A stretch of DNA of 64,000 nt from Cavenderia fasciculata (lineage: Eukaryota; Evosea; Eumycetozoa; Acytosteliales; Cavenderiaceae), in contig NW_004457729.1 in the NCBI RefSeq assembly GCF_000203815.1, forward strand, positions 1,178,674 to 1,242,673, given 5' to 3'. The notes under the pieces were generated by a model, which saw only the letters and a program-made list of their open reading frames with translations, had not been told where the DNA came from and made no database searches. Positions 22,601-37,756 of the stretch are shown here, piece by piece (position 1 is the stretch's first letter; each line of letters starts with the position of its first letter). Both the position numbers and the translations under genes were made by a program.

Positions 22601-25600
22601 CAACAAGTTGCATTTGTTCCAAAAGTGGTACAAGACGAATCATCATTCTCTTGCCAACAATTAATGATTCCGGGGAAATAGAATCACTTGAAAGTAAATC
22701 ATGAATTCTAATAAGCATTGGAATTAATTCTTCCAAATGTAACAAATATGTATGTTTTGACAAAAGTGTATACATTTTTCCAATATGTCCATCTTGAATT
22801 TCATAAATTATTTCCTTTTCCTCTGATTCTTCTTTCTTTTCTTCTGACGATTCTTCTTGTTCCTTATCTTCATCAATCTTTTCTTTATATTGAATAGTAT
22901 CAGATAAAGATTTTTTGTTTTGAATTGATAAAAGAATATGTTTAACAATTGATTCATATTGTTGAGAGAATAATTGAATTGGTTCCATATTGTTGAGTGG
23001 TTGGATTGTGGTCTTGGCAGCTGTAATGTCAACATTCCATTTCTCGACAAATGATTTGGATGAAGAGATAAAGATTGACAGACATCTTTGGAGAGCAGTA
23101 TGACATTCTAAATCGGGATTATTCTCCAATTGAGAGATGGCCAATGTGAGTGTTTCAACGTTGGATTGGAGTAGAGCAAAGGTTGAACGTCCAAGGATTG
23201 GAAGTGATTGTCCAAGTGTATGATAGAGAGCACGACGATCTGAAAGGTGCTTATCTATAGATTCCTTGACTTGGGAGACTGATTTCTTGGCTTCAAAGAT
23301 GGTACTCTTGGCATGACCATTCATAGAGCTTGCCAATGACTTTAGAACAAGTAATTCAATTTGTTCCATTGTTTCCTTTAGATGATTAAATAGGTTTTGG
23401 TTTTCTGATAACCATTTAATAAGGAATTCTTGATTTGGCATAAACATTGACGATTGTTGTTGTTGGATATCACCATTTTCTGTTGTTGATTCTTCTTCTT
23501 CTCCTTCAACATTATCATCTGTAGAGAATTGTTTAAATAGAGAGATGAATGATTCAAGAGTAGAGCAATGTGGAGCAAGAGAGATGAGTTCTGAACGTTG
23601 CTTGAGAATCATGTCGAGTAGGACTTCGACAAACCCGCTCATCTTTTGAACTTCACGAGCCGATAGATCAGAGCTGTATTCGAGTGACTTGGCACGCATG
23701 ACATGAATACGAGCAATGAGACGGTAGTAATAGGCGTCGGCTTGATCGACCAAGAAACGTGATTGGAGTGACTTGTTGGTCTCTTCGCTGACACATGGGG
23801 TACCAAAGAGGAATGCAATTTGGAGTTGCTCCTGACTATAGTGAGAGACACGGTAGGTGAGACCGAGATCAATGAAACGAGTCATCAACGAATGAAGAGC
23901 AAATTGTTTCTCCTTGGTAGTAGCGTCGGTGCTATTTGCAAGACTTTGTGATTCTTGGATGATGGTGTTTGCAATATCATCCAATTCTTCAACACCGTCA
24001 CGTACAGCGGCAAAGGCACCACTCTTTAATAGACCTTCTTCGACAATCTTGGTCATTCTCTTGTTGAGCAAATCCAATTTGTTCTGATACAATTCCTGGT
24101 TGTCCAAACTAAATGCCTTTAATACTTGATCGTTGTGCTTGATGGATTCAACAATCGAGGTCATCGAGCAGGCAGAGTTTGATGCCAATTGTTCAGCAGA
24201 TAGAATATAACGTTTTGGATTAACACTTGTCCAATCTTGAATAGTCTCTATATTATTATTGATTTGATTGGTCACTTGTCTCTTGTTACCCTTCTTCTTT
24301 ATATTCTTTGTCTTTCTTGTTGAAACTGCCTGTGATACATTTACAACATTATCCAATTGATTTGTATCAATTTCATTAAATATTGAATTACATGATAATG
24401 ATAATAAATTCTAAATAAGAAATAAAAAAAAAAGAAATATTAATAATCAAATCTATCTATTTCATCATTTCCAACATACTCTATATTTAATTGTAATTTT
24501 AGCCAAAGTTTTATGAGATTTTTCAATATGTTGTTTTAATCTTTCATATTGAGTTAATAATCTATTATCTTCCCATCTTGCTAATCTAATAAATTCAATT
24601 GCCTTTTCTTCAATTGGTTGAATTAATTGTGTTAATTTCTTTTCATATCTAAAAATAAATAAAAAAAGTAAATAATTTGTATTTCTCTATTCCTTTTTTT
24701 TTCTATTTTTCTATTTTACATACTGAGGTAAGAAATTAAAGAAATATTTGTAAACATTTTGAATTACAAAGAATAATCTTTGATTGTAATATAAAAGATT
24801 CTTTTCCTTTTGATCTTCTTCCTTTTCTTCACTTTCAATTATTTGTTCATTTGGATTTGATAATTGAATGGAAGCAAATAATTGTTGAGAGAATGATTTT
24901 AATAATGATAATCTGGTCATGATATCACCATAGGTAGATGTGAACATGAAATCTTGAAGGAGTTTAAAGATCTCGTCGAGTCTGATTTTCATGGATTCAC
25001 CCGATTCAAGAACCGAGTCGGATGGAGCATCGTTGATGATTGGGTAGAGGGTAAACCATTCACGGAGTGATTTGGATTCACATTCCTTTTCTTGAGCTTG
25101 GAATACGGTTGGCCAACTCTCGATTTCAATCTTTCTCCATCTTGTAATGATACGATGGATGTTGTTGAGATGTGGTTCTTGGAGCTTGATACCCTTGTGT
25201 GCAAATGTCTCCCATTCCTGAGCCTTACGTACTAGTAGTTCGAGACCAGTGACAATCTTGATGAGTGGGTCACTCGATGGGTAGCCGAGGATACGTTCGA
25301 TCAACTTGACGAGCAACATGAGGATGGGGTGTTCGGGGAACTCGACCAAGAGCTCATTGACACGACCCTTCATCGAGAGCATGGGTTCACGAATAATAAC
25401 AATTTCCGAGAGATTAGGGTCACGGTAGATATTGTAGATACGGTGTTGATGCGTTGTGACAAATGACTCGGATGAGGTGGTTGGTGCCAACGACGATGCT
25501 TGACGGATAAACTTAAAGTTCTTGTCGAGCTTGGAGTAGGTGATGAGTGATGGAGCACGGTAGTTGAGAGTGTCACGGAGTGCACTGGCAGCCAACAAAT

Positions 25601-28600
25601 GGGCACCCGACGACTCGATATCAAACTCGAGTGGAGCACGTTGTCTGAGTACCTTCATCATGACACTGGCACACTCGTAAAACAATTTAAACAACTCTAC
25701 ACGGTCCGATTCGTCCAATGACAGTGGGTGTTGGTCTTGTCCTTGTGTATGTTTTGGCAAAGCAATACCATCCAAATGATGGAAGATCATGCGATGCAAC
25801 AAACATATCTGTTGGATTTCCTCACTCTTGATAGTTTGGTAAAAGTATCCTTCACCTTCATCTGCTGCAGCGCCAGCTTGATCTTGGTCGGCTTCGTCAT
25901 CATCTTCTTGAACATGTTCAATGTCTTCAAGGTCGGCAAAGTCCTTGTAAAAGCTTGGGAACGATGACATGAAGATCTTTTCTTCTTTTTCTTCCTTGGT
26001 CTCGACCTTGTGGCACTTGGTGCGGAACTTGACGGTTGAGGCAGCTTCAGCTTCACGACGCACACGTTCTTCTTCTTGGTGTTTGTACTCGTCGATAAAG
26101 ACACGGAAGATCTCGTCGATATAAGATACAGTCTCGTAGGTGAGATGGCTGGTTGTGGCAATATGGCTAAAAAGTTGGCAGAGTGCAGAACGGAGCAACA
26201 AGGAGATGACCTTGTAGTTGGCAGCGGCGTCCTTGTTGGTGACAGCTTGTTGTGCAACCATTGATCGGATACCAGTGATAGTGTCACTACCAACTAGCAA
26301 ATGACATGTTTCAAGTGGACTGGCATTCGTGGTGGTTGGGTAGGTTGCAAGTGACGACAAGACCTTTTGCAAATGTTGTACGTGTGAGTTGCTATTGTTG
26401 GTGGTCGTCGAAGTGTCAAACGAACGTTTGTCAACTGCAGCATCACACATTACACGTAAACCATATCGCATATTGTAGACGGCTGTCAACACTGGCACCA
26501 CAATATCCTTGTAGGCAACAACATACTTGCGTTCCAAAAGCAATGTAAAGTTGGATGCCTTTTCTTGCCACATTCTTTCAGTTGACAATAACATTGTAAA
26601 TTCATCCAAACTACGTTCACGGAATCCTGTTACCTTGTCCGATGCATTATTATTACTTTCATCCTTTTCATCCTTTTGAACAATCTTTCCAAATCTAACA
26701 ACCAAATCAATGATTCTATCGATATTGGCAAATTGTTGAGAGAATTGAGCCAAGTCTCTGTGGATGGCTGGGAATTGAGATGGAGTGGGACGGAGTGTAA
26801 TCTTTTTCTGTTGTTGTTGGTGTTGGTGGTCGGCATGTTGCTTGCGTTGCTCGAGTGACTTTATGGTGATATTAGAGTCACGTCCACTATGCTCCTTTTC
26901 AATGGAACGACGGACATGGAGCTGGTCGGCCAACTCGTCACCATGTTCACGAGAGTATTGTGACACGATGGTGTATTTGAGTGTTGGATCAACTGCATGG
27001 GCAGGTACCAACATTAAAAGACGGAAACAACCGAGTAACAAGTTGAACTGACCGAGAATGAGCTGTTGGTCAGAGGCAGACAGCGATGCAGATGTCTTGG
27101 TAACACGTACCACCAAAGTGAGACATGGTAGGACAAGTCGGTTGATACGATCAACCAAATAAGTGTCACTTGATTGTTTGAGTAAACCAGCAAGATTATC
27201 AACAAATGTTTGTTCTACTTGTTGTTGATTGTTGGACTTACGGATAGTAATATCATTGGCCAAAATATAGGTCAAAAGTATAGTCAACTGAGTTGAAATG
27301 GTTGACCAAATGACTTGGTCGTATGACTTTCCAAATTGAGATATAGTGGTGACCAATGAGATGATAGCGGTACGCCATTCATTTGAAAATGTTGGAATTG
27401 GTTTGACTTGGGAAATGTGAGCAATCAAACTCTCCAACTGACCAATCTTGCCTGGGATTTCAAGAACGGATGCATTCTTCCAGTCGGTGGCCAAATAGAA
27501 TGAGAATGTACTCTGAATGTTTTGGAGTAGACGTGGAGGACCATACGACACCTTGAGTGGGTCAGTAGTGTCCATATGCTCGTCACTAGTGTCCATCGAT
27601 GATGATGGCATCAACTTTAGACGATAAATGTATGATGGTTGAGATGGACGTTCAACATACGATATATCATTATAACTATTATTCCATAATCCAGAATTGA
27701 ATGAATAAACTATATTATGTATAGTTGATTGTAATTCTTCAATTCCAATTGAAACTGAAACTGAATTAGTTGTAGTAGTGATATTGTTCTTGTTATTCTT
27801 TGATTGTTTCTCTTGTTGATCTAATATCTCTTGTTGTTCTTGTTGATGAGTCATTACAAGAGCATCAATCATCCATAAAAGTTTTTGAAGTGGGACATAG
27901 TCGGCAGGGGAACGAGTTGGAACCAATTCAATGGAATGATTGATGTATTCAGAGATGGTTGGACGAACATGGGTGAGAATGGGGAGGATACGAGCGGTGA
28001 TCATCGATCCTTGTTCACGATCCATATTGTCGGGAGCAAATAGAGAGATGAGTTCGGAAACAATCTTTGATTCGAGACGAGCCAAATAGTGGGCATAGAC
28101 AGGCCACATACCTTCACGTGAGTGACGAACCATTGCAATTTCAAAGTGTTCCTTTTCAGCATCGGTATCGGTGTCTTGTTTCTTTTTGTCGTCTTGTGCT
28201 ACGAGTTCTTTGACTTTGGCATCGAGAACATCACGCATCTTGGCAATTGATGGAATCAATGATTTGGCATCATCAAATTGTTGTTGCTTTAATAGGTTTC
28301 TTTGTTTGTCCTTGATATAGTATTGTTCGTTGATCCAATAGAGGGTAGACATGGCTTCAACAAATGTGTGTTTCCATTCATTGTCCAAACGCGAAGATCG
28401 ATGACCAGAGGGAGCGTCAACCATCAATTGGTTGTGGTTAAAGTCGATGGATCGTTGGATTTGGTAAAAGGTGTCTTCTAGAGCTGCAATCTCCTCGGTC
28501 TTGCTGGCGATTGGGTGACCACCCATCTTCCAAAGACGGTTGTTGCTGGCGTGTGTCTCTGCGTCACTCGATATGATCTGTTCGATACGAGACATGACGG

Positions 28601-31600
28601 CAGTCAATGATCCAGCCAATTGAACGTTGAATAATGATACAAGTTGACGCAACTCTTTAACAATCCATCTCCATCTAATAGTAAATTGACCTTGATCAAA
28701 TGTAATTGATGGTTCAACTAAACTACGTCTAAATGCTGTCAATAAACTAATTAAATGTTGTAATCTTGGTTCAACTGAAGCAGCGGAAACAGTAGTAGTG
28801 TTGTTTTGAGAGTCAAAGATTGATTCACCAATATTTGAAATCCAAAGTTGTACTTGATCATGAATTGATTTAAAGAATGGATAGATATAGGCTACTATTT
28901 CAAAATCCATTGCATCACGAGTAATCTTTTTACTGGCAAATAGATAGGATTGAGCAAATGGAGACATGGCAGAGATGGCAGTTGATTGAGTGGTTAGGCT
29001 GGCAAGGATCGACTCACAGGCACGAGTCTCACTACAAACTTCAAGAGTATGGGCAATCGAGGTCTTGAGTAGTGACATGGCAGCACAAATCTCTTGCCAA
29101 CGTTGGTAGAGTTGTGGAACACACTTCGAACGTTCTTGGACGAGTTCAAAGAGTGATTGGTTATTTGTCCATTGGTTTCCTTGGTATTGTGACAAATAGG
29201 TTGGTAATGAAATCGATTCCAAGAGACTGTTCATCTTTTCTTCAAAGTTTATAAATAATGGCATTGCAAATAATTGTTTCATCACCATTACATAATCTTC
29301 TCCCTTGTTATCCAATAACCATTGTCTACGAAGATCAAAATTGTCACGACTTGTAGTTTCAATTACATATTCTCCTGATACCTTTGTATATCTTGAAAGT
29401 TTTTCAGAGTGTTCTATGGTTTGTGATTGTTTGATTTCTTCCAAAGTTATCTTTTCAGAATGATAAACCATTCTTGATACCAATAATGATGGCAGTGTAA
29501 GGAAATTATCTCTAATCAAATCATTCGAGTTGATTGATTGTGGTAATGTTTGTTGAGGTTGTTGTTGTTTCTTTCCTTTTTTACCATTTGTTTGTTGAGG
29601 TTGTGGTTGAGATTGTTTCTTTTCATCATTAATGTCGAACTGATCCAATTGATAATGGAATAAATGAGAAAGATCAGAATCCAAATGATAAATAATATCT
29701 GGGAAATAATTGGCATGACGGAAATTAACATTATCATCCAAGAGGAGATTGCTAGTTCCATTATCACTATTCTGTTGTTGGAATAGGTTAAGATAGACAG
29801 ATTGAATGGAAGAACGTTGAGAAGCAAGACGACGTGGACGAACGTAGATTTGGTCCATTGAAGAATAGAGTGCGTTGACTAGACCTTGACCACGTTGTAA
29901 TTGATCGAGTAAGAGACGACCCCAATAGAGGATATGAGAGATGGTGAGTGGGTTTTCAACCGACGTACCAAATTGCTTTTGTACTTGTTGTTGGAATGCA
30001 ATCATCTTGGATGCCAAGGCATACGATGGGATACCGATACTGGCTAACAGTCTGAGTGTGTCGATAGAGTTGACGGGTGGTTCATCCATGTAGATTTCAA
30101 TACCACGGTTACGCATAGCACGCGAGATCTCACCCTTGCGCTCATCCATGGTCAAAAAGATTCTAAAGTTGGGGTGTGGTTTGACAACCTTGACGGCGCC
30201 ATCGACCATACCACGCTCGTTAAGTACGAGTACACCACCCTGCTCGAGCAGAGGGTTGAGACGATCGAGCACGGTTGGGTTACAGAAATTGGCATTGTCA
30301 ATTACAATCCAAGCACCCGTCTCGAGTGCACGTACTAAAAGACCGTCAATCCATTCAAAGCAACCTGTAACCGACTCCTTTTCAATGGTCTGGAGACGAG
30401 TGATTTGGTTGCGGATAGATCCGATTGCTTGTGTGTATCTGGTGTCCGAGTCGTTGGCAGCGGCAAAGTTGACTCTAAACTTGTCAACTACACGGTCCAA
30501 TGCAGTAAGGATTTGCGAGAGGATGTTGAATTGCTCCATATCGATAGCCTGTACTTTTTGTGAGACAATAGCATCGGATGAAAACTTGGCGCGTGTGGTA
30601 AAGATACCCCATGCAGCATGAATGTCTTGAAGAGCAGCAGAGCATTGAGACAATGTTCCATTGTCATTGCTAATGGCAAGGATATCACAACTCATCTGAC
30701 GAATGAGTGTATGGGTAGCATCGACGGCAGCCTTTTGATGACGTACCAAATCGACTTGTTCAAATCCACCAAGTAGCTCGGTCGTATCAACAGCAGAGTT
30801 CATTGAGAATTCAAACAATTGATTCCCAGTGAGTTGAGCAAGTAAACGAATAGACGATGTCTTGGACGACGATGATGGACCAATGAGAATAGACATCCAA
30901 TTCAACTCGACACACTTCATAAGTGATTCCATTGGGTTGAGCATACGTTGGAGTAAAAGTATATCAGAAGAAGAGCTCGAATCCAACTTGGGAGAGCCAT
31001 CTTGACGACGTGGTAATATAGTCTTTCCAATTTGAAGGTATTGACTTGTAATTGAAAAGTTTGGATGTTGATCAGACTCGAAATCAATCTCTTCATCCAT
31101 TGTACCAAATACTTGTCTATAAAGTGCTTGAATATATTTTCTATCTTCTTCACTTCTCATTCTTCTAAGATAAATTAAATCTATAAATCTTGATGGATTG
31201 TTTTTTACTACCAATGGAGTAACCTTGGTTGGAACTTTAACTTGTTTCTTATTCTTTTTGTTCGTATCCAATTCCATTTGATTGTTGTTATCTTGTTCAA
31301 AATATGCTTTTGAATCTTTAACGACAAGATCACACCATCTAAAGATATCACGAAGATTGAATTCCCAAGGAGCACCACGACGACCAAACTTTGATTCAAC
31401 CATTGAATGTTGGTATAGGAGATGATTGAATTGGATCATTTTGGTGAGGGTGTCTTGAGAGATGAGGGGGTACATGGCAGACGAGATAAACAAGAGATCT
31501 TGGTGATCGAGCTGGTCGATAAAGACCTGGGTGAAACGATTGAGGAATGATTTGGGCAGACCTTTACGACCACCACCTTGATGCAATGGATTTTGACAGG

Positions 31601-34600
31601 CAAACACACGGAACCCGGGATGGCATGTAAAGGTACGACCCAACTCTGGAATGAATACTTCGGATCTGTGATCGAGACAAGCATTCAAACCTTCGAGTAC
31701 GGTTTGTGAAGCAAGATTGAGTTCATCCAAAAGAACCCAGTCACCTTCACGAAGTGCTTTGAGGAAGATACCATCACGCCATTCAAACTGACCACCTTTA
31801 CCACCTTCAACGGGGAGATCAGAGCCGAGGAGATCCATGATATCGGTCTGTTCAGAGAGATTGATACGGACGACACGATGACCAGATGCTTGGGCAATAG
31901 CTGTGATCAAAGAGGTCTTGCCGACACCGGGTGAACCTTCAATCAAGATGGCACGGGGTAACTGCATACCACGAAGTACACGCAGAGCATTACGCGATGT
32001 AGTTGGTGCACCCAAAGAGAATGGGGTGACAGTGTCGGTACTTTCACGACGGTGAATGTAGAATGGATGGATACCAAACGAGTCGGCTTGGATAAATGTT
32101 GATGAAGTAGAGGTTGATTGATTGGCAGCCAATCCAGCAACTGGACGTGAGTCACCTGCACCGCCAGCGTTAAAGTAACTGGTCAACGACTGACGTGCTG
32201 CATCATCTTCGATTTGACTGAGAATACGGTCGATGCAAAGAGTACGTAGTCGGACACCATCAGCTTCCGAAGAAGAGTTGGAACCCATACCAAACCCATC
32301 CAACAATACAAGACAAGCACCGTGTACATAACTGTCCCATGGCGATAAAAGTTGTTTCTTGGCACACATATTCATAAAAGAGACCCAAGAGAGAATGTCA
32401 CGCAACGAGATGACACGCTTATTCTTTTGTACCATTGCCAAGTACTCTAAAAAGTCGAGCATCTTGGAAGGGGAGGTTGGAAGGGCTGTGAGAACTGGTT
32501 CTTCAAAACGCTCACGAACAATTTGTTCCAAATCATCACGAGCAGTGATAGCAGGCACCCAAATCTCTGTAAAACGATTACGCATGGCTGGTGACAACTC
32601 CTTTTTACCAAAATCACCACCTGGATTCATAGTTGCCATGATACGGAATTCTTGGTGACCACGAAGTTCTTCAATTTCGACACCACCCTTTTCGGCAAGT
32701 ACCAACAATCTTGAAGGTTCCAACACTGAATTCAAACGTTCCAAAACAGCATCCTCGGCCAATGATATTTCATCAATCAAGAAATAACTACCTTGTTTCA
32801 TTGATTCTACCAATGGGCCATCAACCCATAAAAATAATGAACAATATTGTTGATAATTCTTTTCAATCATTGATATTATTTTTTCAATCTCCTCTATTAA
32901 TTTAGAATGATTACCATCATTTGAAGAAGAAGAAGAATCAATATCCATCTTTTGTTGTTGTTTGTTTTTCTTATTATTTTTCTTTGGTTGTGGTTGTACT
33001 TGTACTTCTTCTTGTTGTTTTGGTTGTAATTCTAATTTTTTAATTGACCAAGAATCAATTAATTTTTTAATAGATTCTTCAATATTATTTGAGGAGGAAA
33101 GTGAATCTCTTTCTAAATTGACCAATTGTTCATAATTGTGAATAAGAGTTTCAATGGTTGATAGGATTTGTTCACGACCACGAACTGGACGTAGACCACC
33201 GAGGAAATCGGCCGTTTCAGTGTGTTGATGACAATTGAGAATATTGAGGTGTTGTTTGTTGAGCAACGAGTAGATTTGGCAAATGGTTGTCTTGGAACAA
33301 CCTGTTTCACCGACCAAAAGGATTGGTTCACGATGTTTGAGACAGTGACCGACGAGGGAAAAGAGTCTCTTCATGGCACGCGTCCACACAATCTTTTCGA
33401 GACCGTGTCCGTTGCCACTGTCAATCTCCTTGGCCACAATACCCAGCATTTGTTGAAACTCGGTGTCATTGTCGCCACAGCCATACATCTCTTCGGGGTC
33501 GAGTTTGATCTTGAGGTGTTTTTCAATGACGGCACGGATGACGGCTTTCTCCTCTTCCTTGCGGAGACGTTCGGCGAGCAACATGTAACCGGCACGACCG
33601 AGCTCGTCGTATGAGCTTGGGTTACGCTCGGCCCAACGGAACAAGTCACGGAACGTGATGTAGCCGTGCTTGCCGGCAAAAACTTGGCTAGCGCCTTGAC
33701 GGTTGGTTTGGAGCTCGCGCATAATAGCAACCAACTTTTTGCAGTAGCTTGGGGGGAGACTGCAACGCTTGGAGAGAATCTCTTCGAGTTCGTGTTCGGG
33801 AATATCGTCGATATGGAGCTCGAGGAAACGGTTACGGAAGGCACGTGAAAGGATCTTACGACCACCATAGAGACCGGGTGGATTCTGTGTGGCAAACAAC
33901 ATGAATGATGGATGTGGTTTGACAGTCTCTTGAGTCTCTGGGATATACAACTCACGATTATCGTCCAACAGACGATTGAGAGCTTCGAGTACTTCAGAGG
34001 GTGCCAAATTCAACTCGTCCAATACTACCCAATACCCCTTGCGGACAGCCTCGACCAAGATACCCTCTTGGAACACCAAACGACCACGTTCATCCGATAT
34101 GTATTGACCGAGGTATTCTTGGAGATCAGTGTGTTCATGATTGTTGATACGAATAAATCTATGACCTGTTCTCTGTGCCAAATACTCTACCATACTAGTC
34201 TTTCCACTAGAGGTAGGTCCCTGCAAAAGGATAGGATGTTTACGACTAACCAAAATACGTGCAAGATTATTTAAATTGGCCTTGATCGATGGTGTCAAAA
34301 TATAATGTGCAGGTTGTTGTGGTTGTAAGTCTCCAGTCTCTACCCAAAATTGTTCAATTTGAATATGCTTATTTGTTGGTTGTTTTAATGGTTGATTAAA
34401 TTTTGATTGTTCCCTAAAAAAAAGAAAATAATTAATTAATATTTCTACTTTTCTTTTTTTCTACTTTCTATTTCTATTTTTCTACTTTACCCTTTTCTAA
34501 TAAATTGACGAATAACTTGTTCAACAAGAGGAATTGAGTTACGATTTAATTGAGTAAGGAAGGACATGTTGATACCTTCATAGAGAGCTCTAGCAAGACC

Positions 34601-37600
34601 AAAATGAGGGGTAGCTTGACGAACATAGTGAAGGGCACGGGAGAGAGTACGTAGAGAAAAGTGAGGTTTTTGGTTGGATCCATCCAATAGTTTGTTTTGA
34701 GCTTCCTTTTTAATGGCCAAGTAGAATTCGACAATGTCATCGACTGGAGGTTGAGCTACGATACCAGTCATGAGGGTACGGACTACAAGAGCTAGATCAG
34801 CCTTTGCTTCCAACTCGTCAATGTAAAACTCTGTGAATCTGTTTCTAATGCCTGGTGGAAGGTCACGTTTACCAATATCGGTAGGTGGATTCATACAAGC
34901 AAACACCTTGAAATTGGCATGACGTGGTACTGGTTCAACATCACCCTTTTCAGTCAATGTCAACGATCCACCGTCAAACAGACCACTAAGCGACTCGAGT
35001 GTCTCTGATGAAGCCAAATTCATTTCATCCAAAAGTACCCAATGACCTTGACGTAGTGCACTTACCAATGCACCTTCAACAAATGAAAATGCAAATGCTG
35101 ATTGTGATTTTTGTAACTGTGTTTGTAATCTTGTTGCTTCATTTGCCAATTGTTTCCATTGTTCTCTTAATTCTGGTTTAATTGATTTCTTTGAAGTAGA
35201 AGTAGTGGTACTAGTATCACTTTGTTTCTTTTTCTTTCCACCACTTGTAGTGTTATTATTTTCATCATCTTTGTTATTAAATTTGTTTTCAACCAATTTA
35301 ACAGCTTTACCAAGTAGAGTAACAAATTGTTTCCAATTTTTGTTTGCATAACTTGTATTGATACGTTCGAGGAATTCGGCATTGGAAGATTCTGAAAAGG
35401 TTCTTTTAAAGAGTGTTTCAAATCTATTTTTGAGAGGAGTACATAGGAGACGCATTTCAACTGGTTTGAAACCACCAATCAAATCGGCACTATCACTCTG
35501 TTGATTGAGATTGAGTACAATCAACTTTTGACCCAACTGATCGGCAATGTACTGTACGACCGTTGTCTTGCCCGTACCAGTCTCACCAACCAATAAAACA
35601 GGTTCATTTGATTCAATTGCAATTGATATCTTTTCAATCATTCTAAGTGATGCCATTGTATGTGCAAAATTGGATGAAGTTGATTGTTGTTGTTGACTAG
35701 TAGAGTTATTATGATGTTGATTAACAAGTTGAGAACGACCAATTTGCATACCAACATTTGGAACAATTTCAATTGAAGGTTTGTAGAGATTAGAGTAATA
35801 GTTTACACGATCCTCTGGAATATCCCAACACTTTCCAATGATTTCAGCGAGACGGTCACGTAGGACACGTTTGGCGACAAGTGAACAAAAGCAATCCAAT
35901 GCTTCGACAAAGATGAGTTCGTTGATGGTCGATGTAATGTGGTTGAGCTTGGTGGTGGCCAGACGCTTGGATGCACGCCACACCCATTTCAAGACATCAC
36001 GCAACGAGATGGGTCTACTAGAGGCAGACGCCAACTCGGAATGTGCACCCGAATGACTGGTCAGTGCACGTTGCAACGTGCTAAAAGTATCGATAAACTT
36101 GGGGACGATGGGTGCAAGCGATGGGAAACGGGTGATGAGAACATGCGACAATTCGGCATTGGACAAACTCTCAATGACGACACGTGTCCAAAGATGAGAG
36201 AGAATGTTTACGTTTTGAGCACGTGAATGACCACCTCCAAACAAGGTCTGCGTAGCAAATAATTGGAAACCATTGGCCGCGGCAATAGCCTCACCACGAC
36301 CTGGAATAAACAAGGTTCTACTCTCTAGCAGTGGAATGAGGACTGACAAGACCTCGATAGGTGCCAAATCAATATCTTCCACGACGATCCAGCGACCTTG
36401 GGAGACTGCCTGTGTCAAAGCACCTGGCTGCCACTTGAACTCGCCCGGAATATCCGATGTCACGTATGTACCAAGTAGTACCTTGGCATCGGTCTGATCA
36501 CCCAAATGAATCTTTATAATGTCATGGTTACCAGTAGCACGTGCCAATTCATTTACCAATGTTGTCTTGCCCGAACCCGTAGATCCCTCCATTAAAATAG
36601 GTCTTCCCAATCCAACTGCTGTTGCCAAACTTTTTAAATTTTGACATGCCGTTTCAGTATATACTAATGGTGTAGTAGAAATGGTAGATGTTGTAGTAGT
36701 AGTGGTAAGGTTGAATTTTTTAAATAATAATACTCCACAAATATCTACTATTGAATTACATAAATCTTTCTTTTCAATTAAACATTTAGAGTTTGAGGAG
36801 GATGATGAAGAATCAACATTGATTGTATTATTATTATTATTATTAATTAAATGTAATTGATTATTATCATTTAAAAAAAGTAATGAACTTTCATAACTTT
36901 TAATTTCTTGTTCTAGTTCACTAAGATAGAAAAAGTAAGTAAGATATAATACATTTCTTTCTATTTCTTTCTCCTATTTCTTACATAATTTGATGATTAT
37001 ATTGTTGATAAAATTGAACAAGATGTTCAGATTTCTTTTCGGGCATACTTAGTAGTATGCAAATAGATTTGATGATATACCATCTGAGACGAGCATTATC
37101 AATCTCTAGTAGAGTAAAGAATGGAGCCCAATTCCAAATGTTTGAAAATAACTTGCTATTGTAACTCAATAGACGATAACAAGTTTGCGCTAATTGTAAC
37201 CATCTTTCATGGTTCTCTTTTGTAATATCGGTAATTAATGAAATACGATCAAATATTGATGGTACTCTTTGATAATATTGTACTATGATTCTAGACAAAA
37301 TTGAAAATAGAAAAAAAATTAAAAATTAATAATTATAAAGTATGCATAAGACTTGTCGTCGTTTCTTACATACCCTTCAAGTTGAGGAGTAATAGGTAAA
37401 AGTTGAGAAAAAATAAAACTACTAGTCTCTACAGATTGTGAAGCTGCTGGAGTTGCTAGGTATCTTGATACGAGGTCAATGACAATCGGTCGGAATATAT
37501 GTGTAATGGTAATGGTTTGTGATGATTTGGTCATCATAATGTTGGACAGTTGTGTCAATACATAGGTGCGATCGTGGTCTGTAAACTGATCAGCCGACTC

Positions 37601-37756
37601 TGTCTTGTTTTGTAATATCGATTGAATTGATTCATATGAATCTCCATTATCTTTGTTGTCATTGTTATTGTCGATATGTTGTTTTAATACTTTTAAAGCT
37701 TCAAATAAATTGAATTTAAATGAATAAGAAGATGATGAAGAAGAAGAGGTTTCCAT
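19628..37756 (-). CDS. mdn1: Midasin, dynein-like AAA ATPase of 60S ribosome assembly
   Basis: Seven exons in consistent phase: 37756-37374, 37290-36985, 36920-34491, 34413-24724, 24648-24480, 24410-19860 and 19780-19628, giving about 5,893 aa, in the size range of the family. Six AAA modules are visible by their P-loops: GSTGSGKTT (~340), GETGTGKTT (~670), GPTSSGKTS (~1100), GETGCSKTT (~1400), GSPGVGKTS (~1860) and GPSSSSKTS (~2210). A long linker follows, then an Asp/Glu-rich region (~4960-5580) and a C-terminal MIDAS domain with VLVAIDDSESM (DxSxS metal site, ~5690). The end is FPFPYYIILRSLDNLPQILG. Midasin uses ATP to strip Ytm1 and Rsa4 from pre-60S particles through MIDAS-UBL contacts. 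The third and later AAA modules share one 9.7-kb exon. The gene runs divergently from RAD6. Confidence 0.97.
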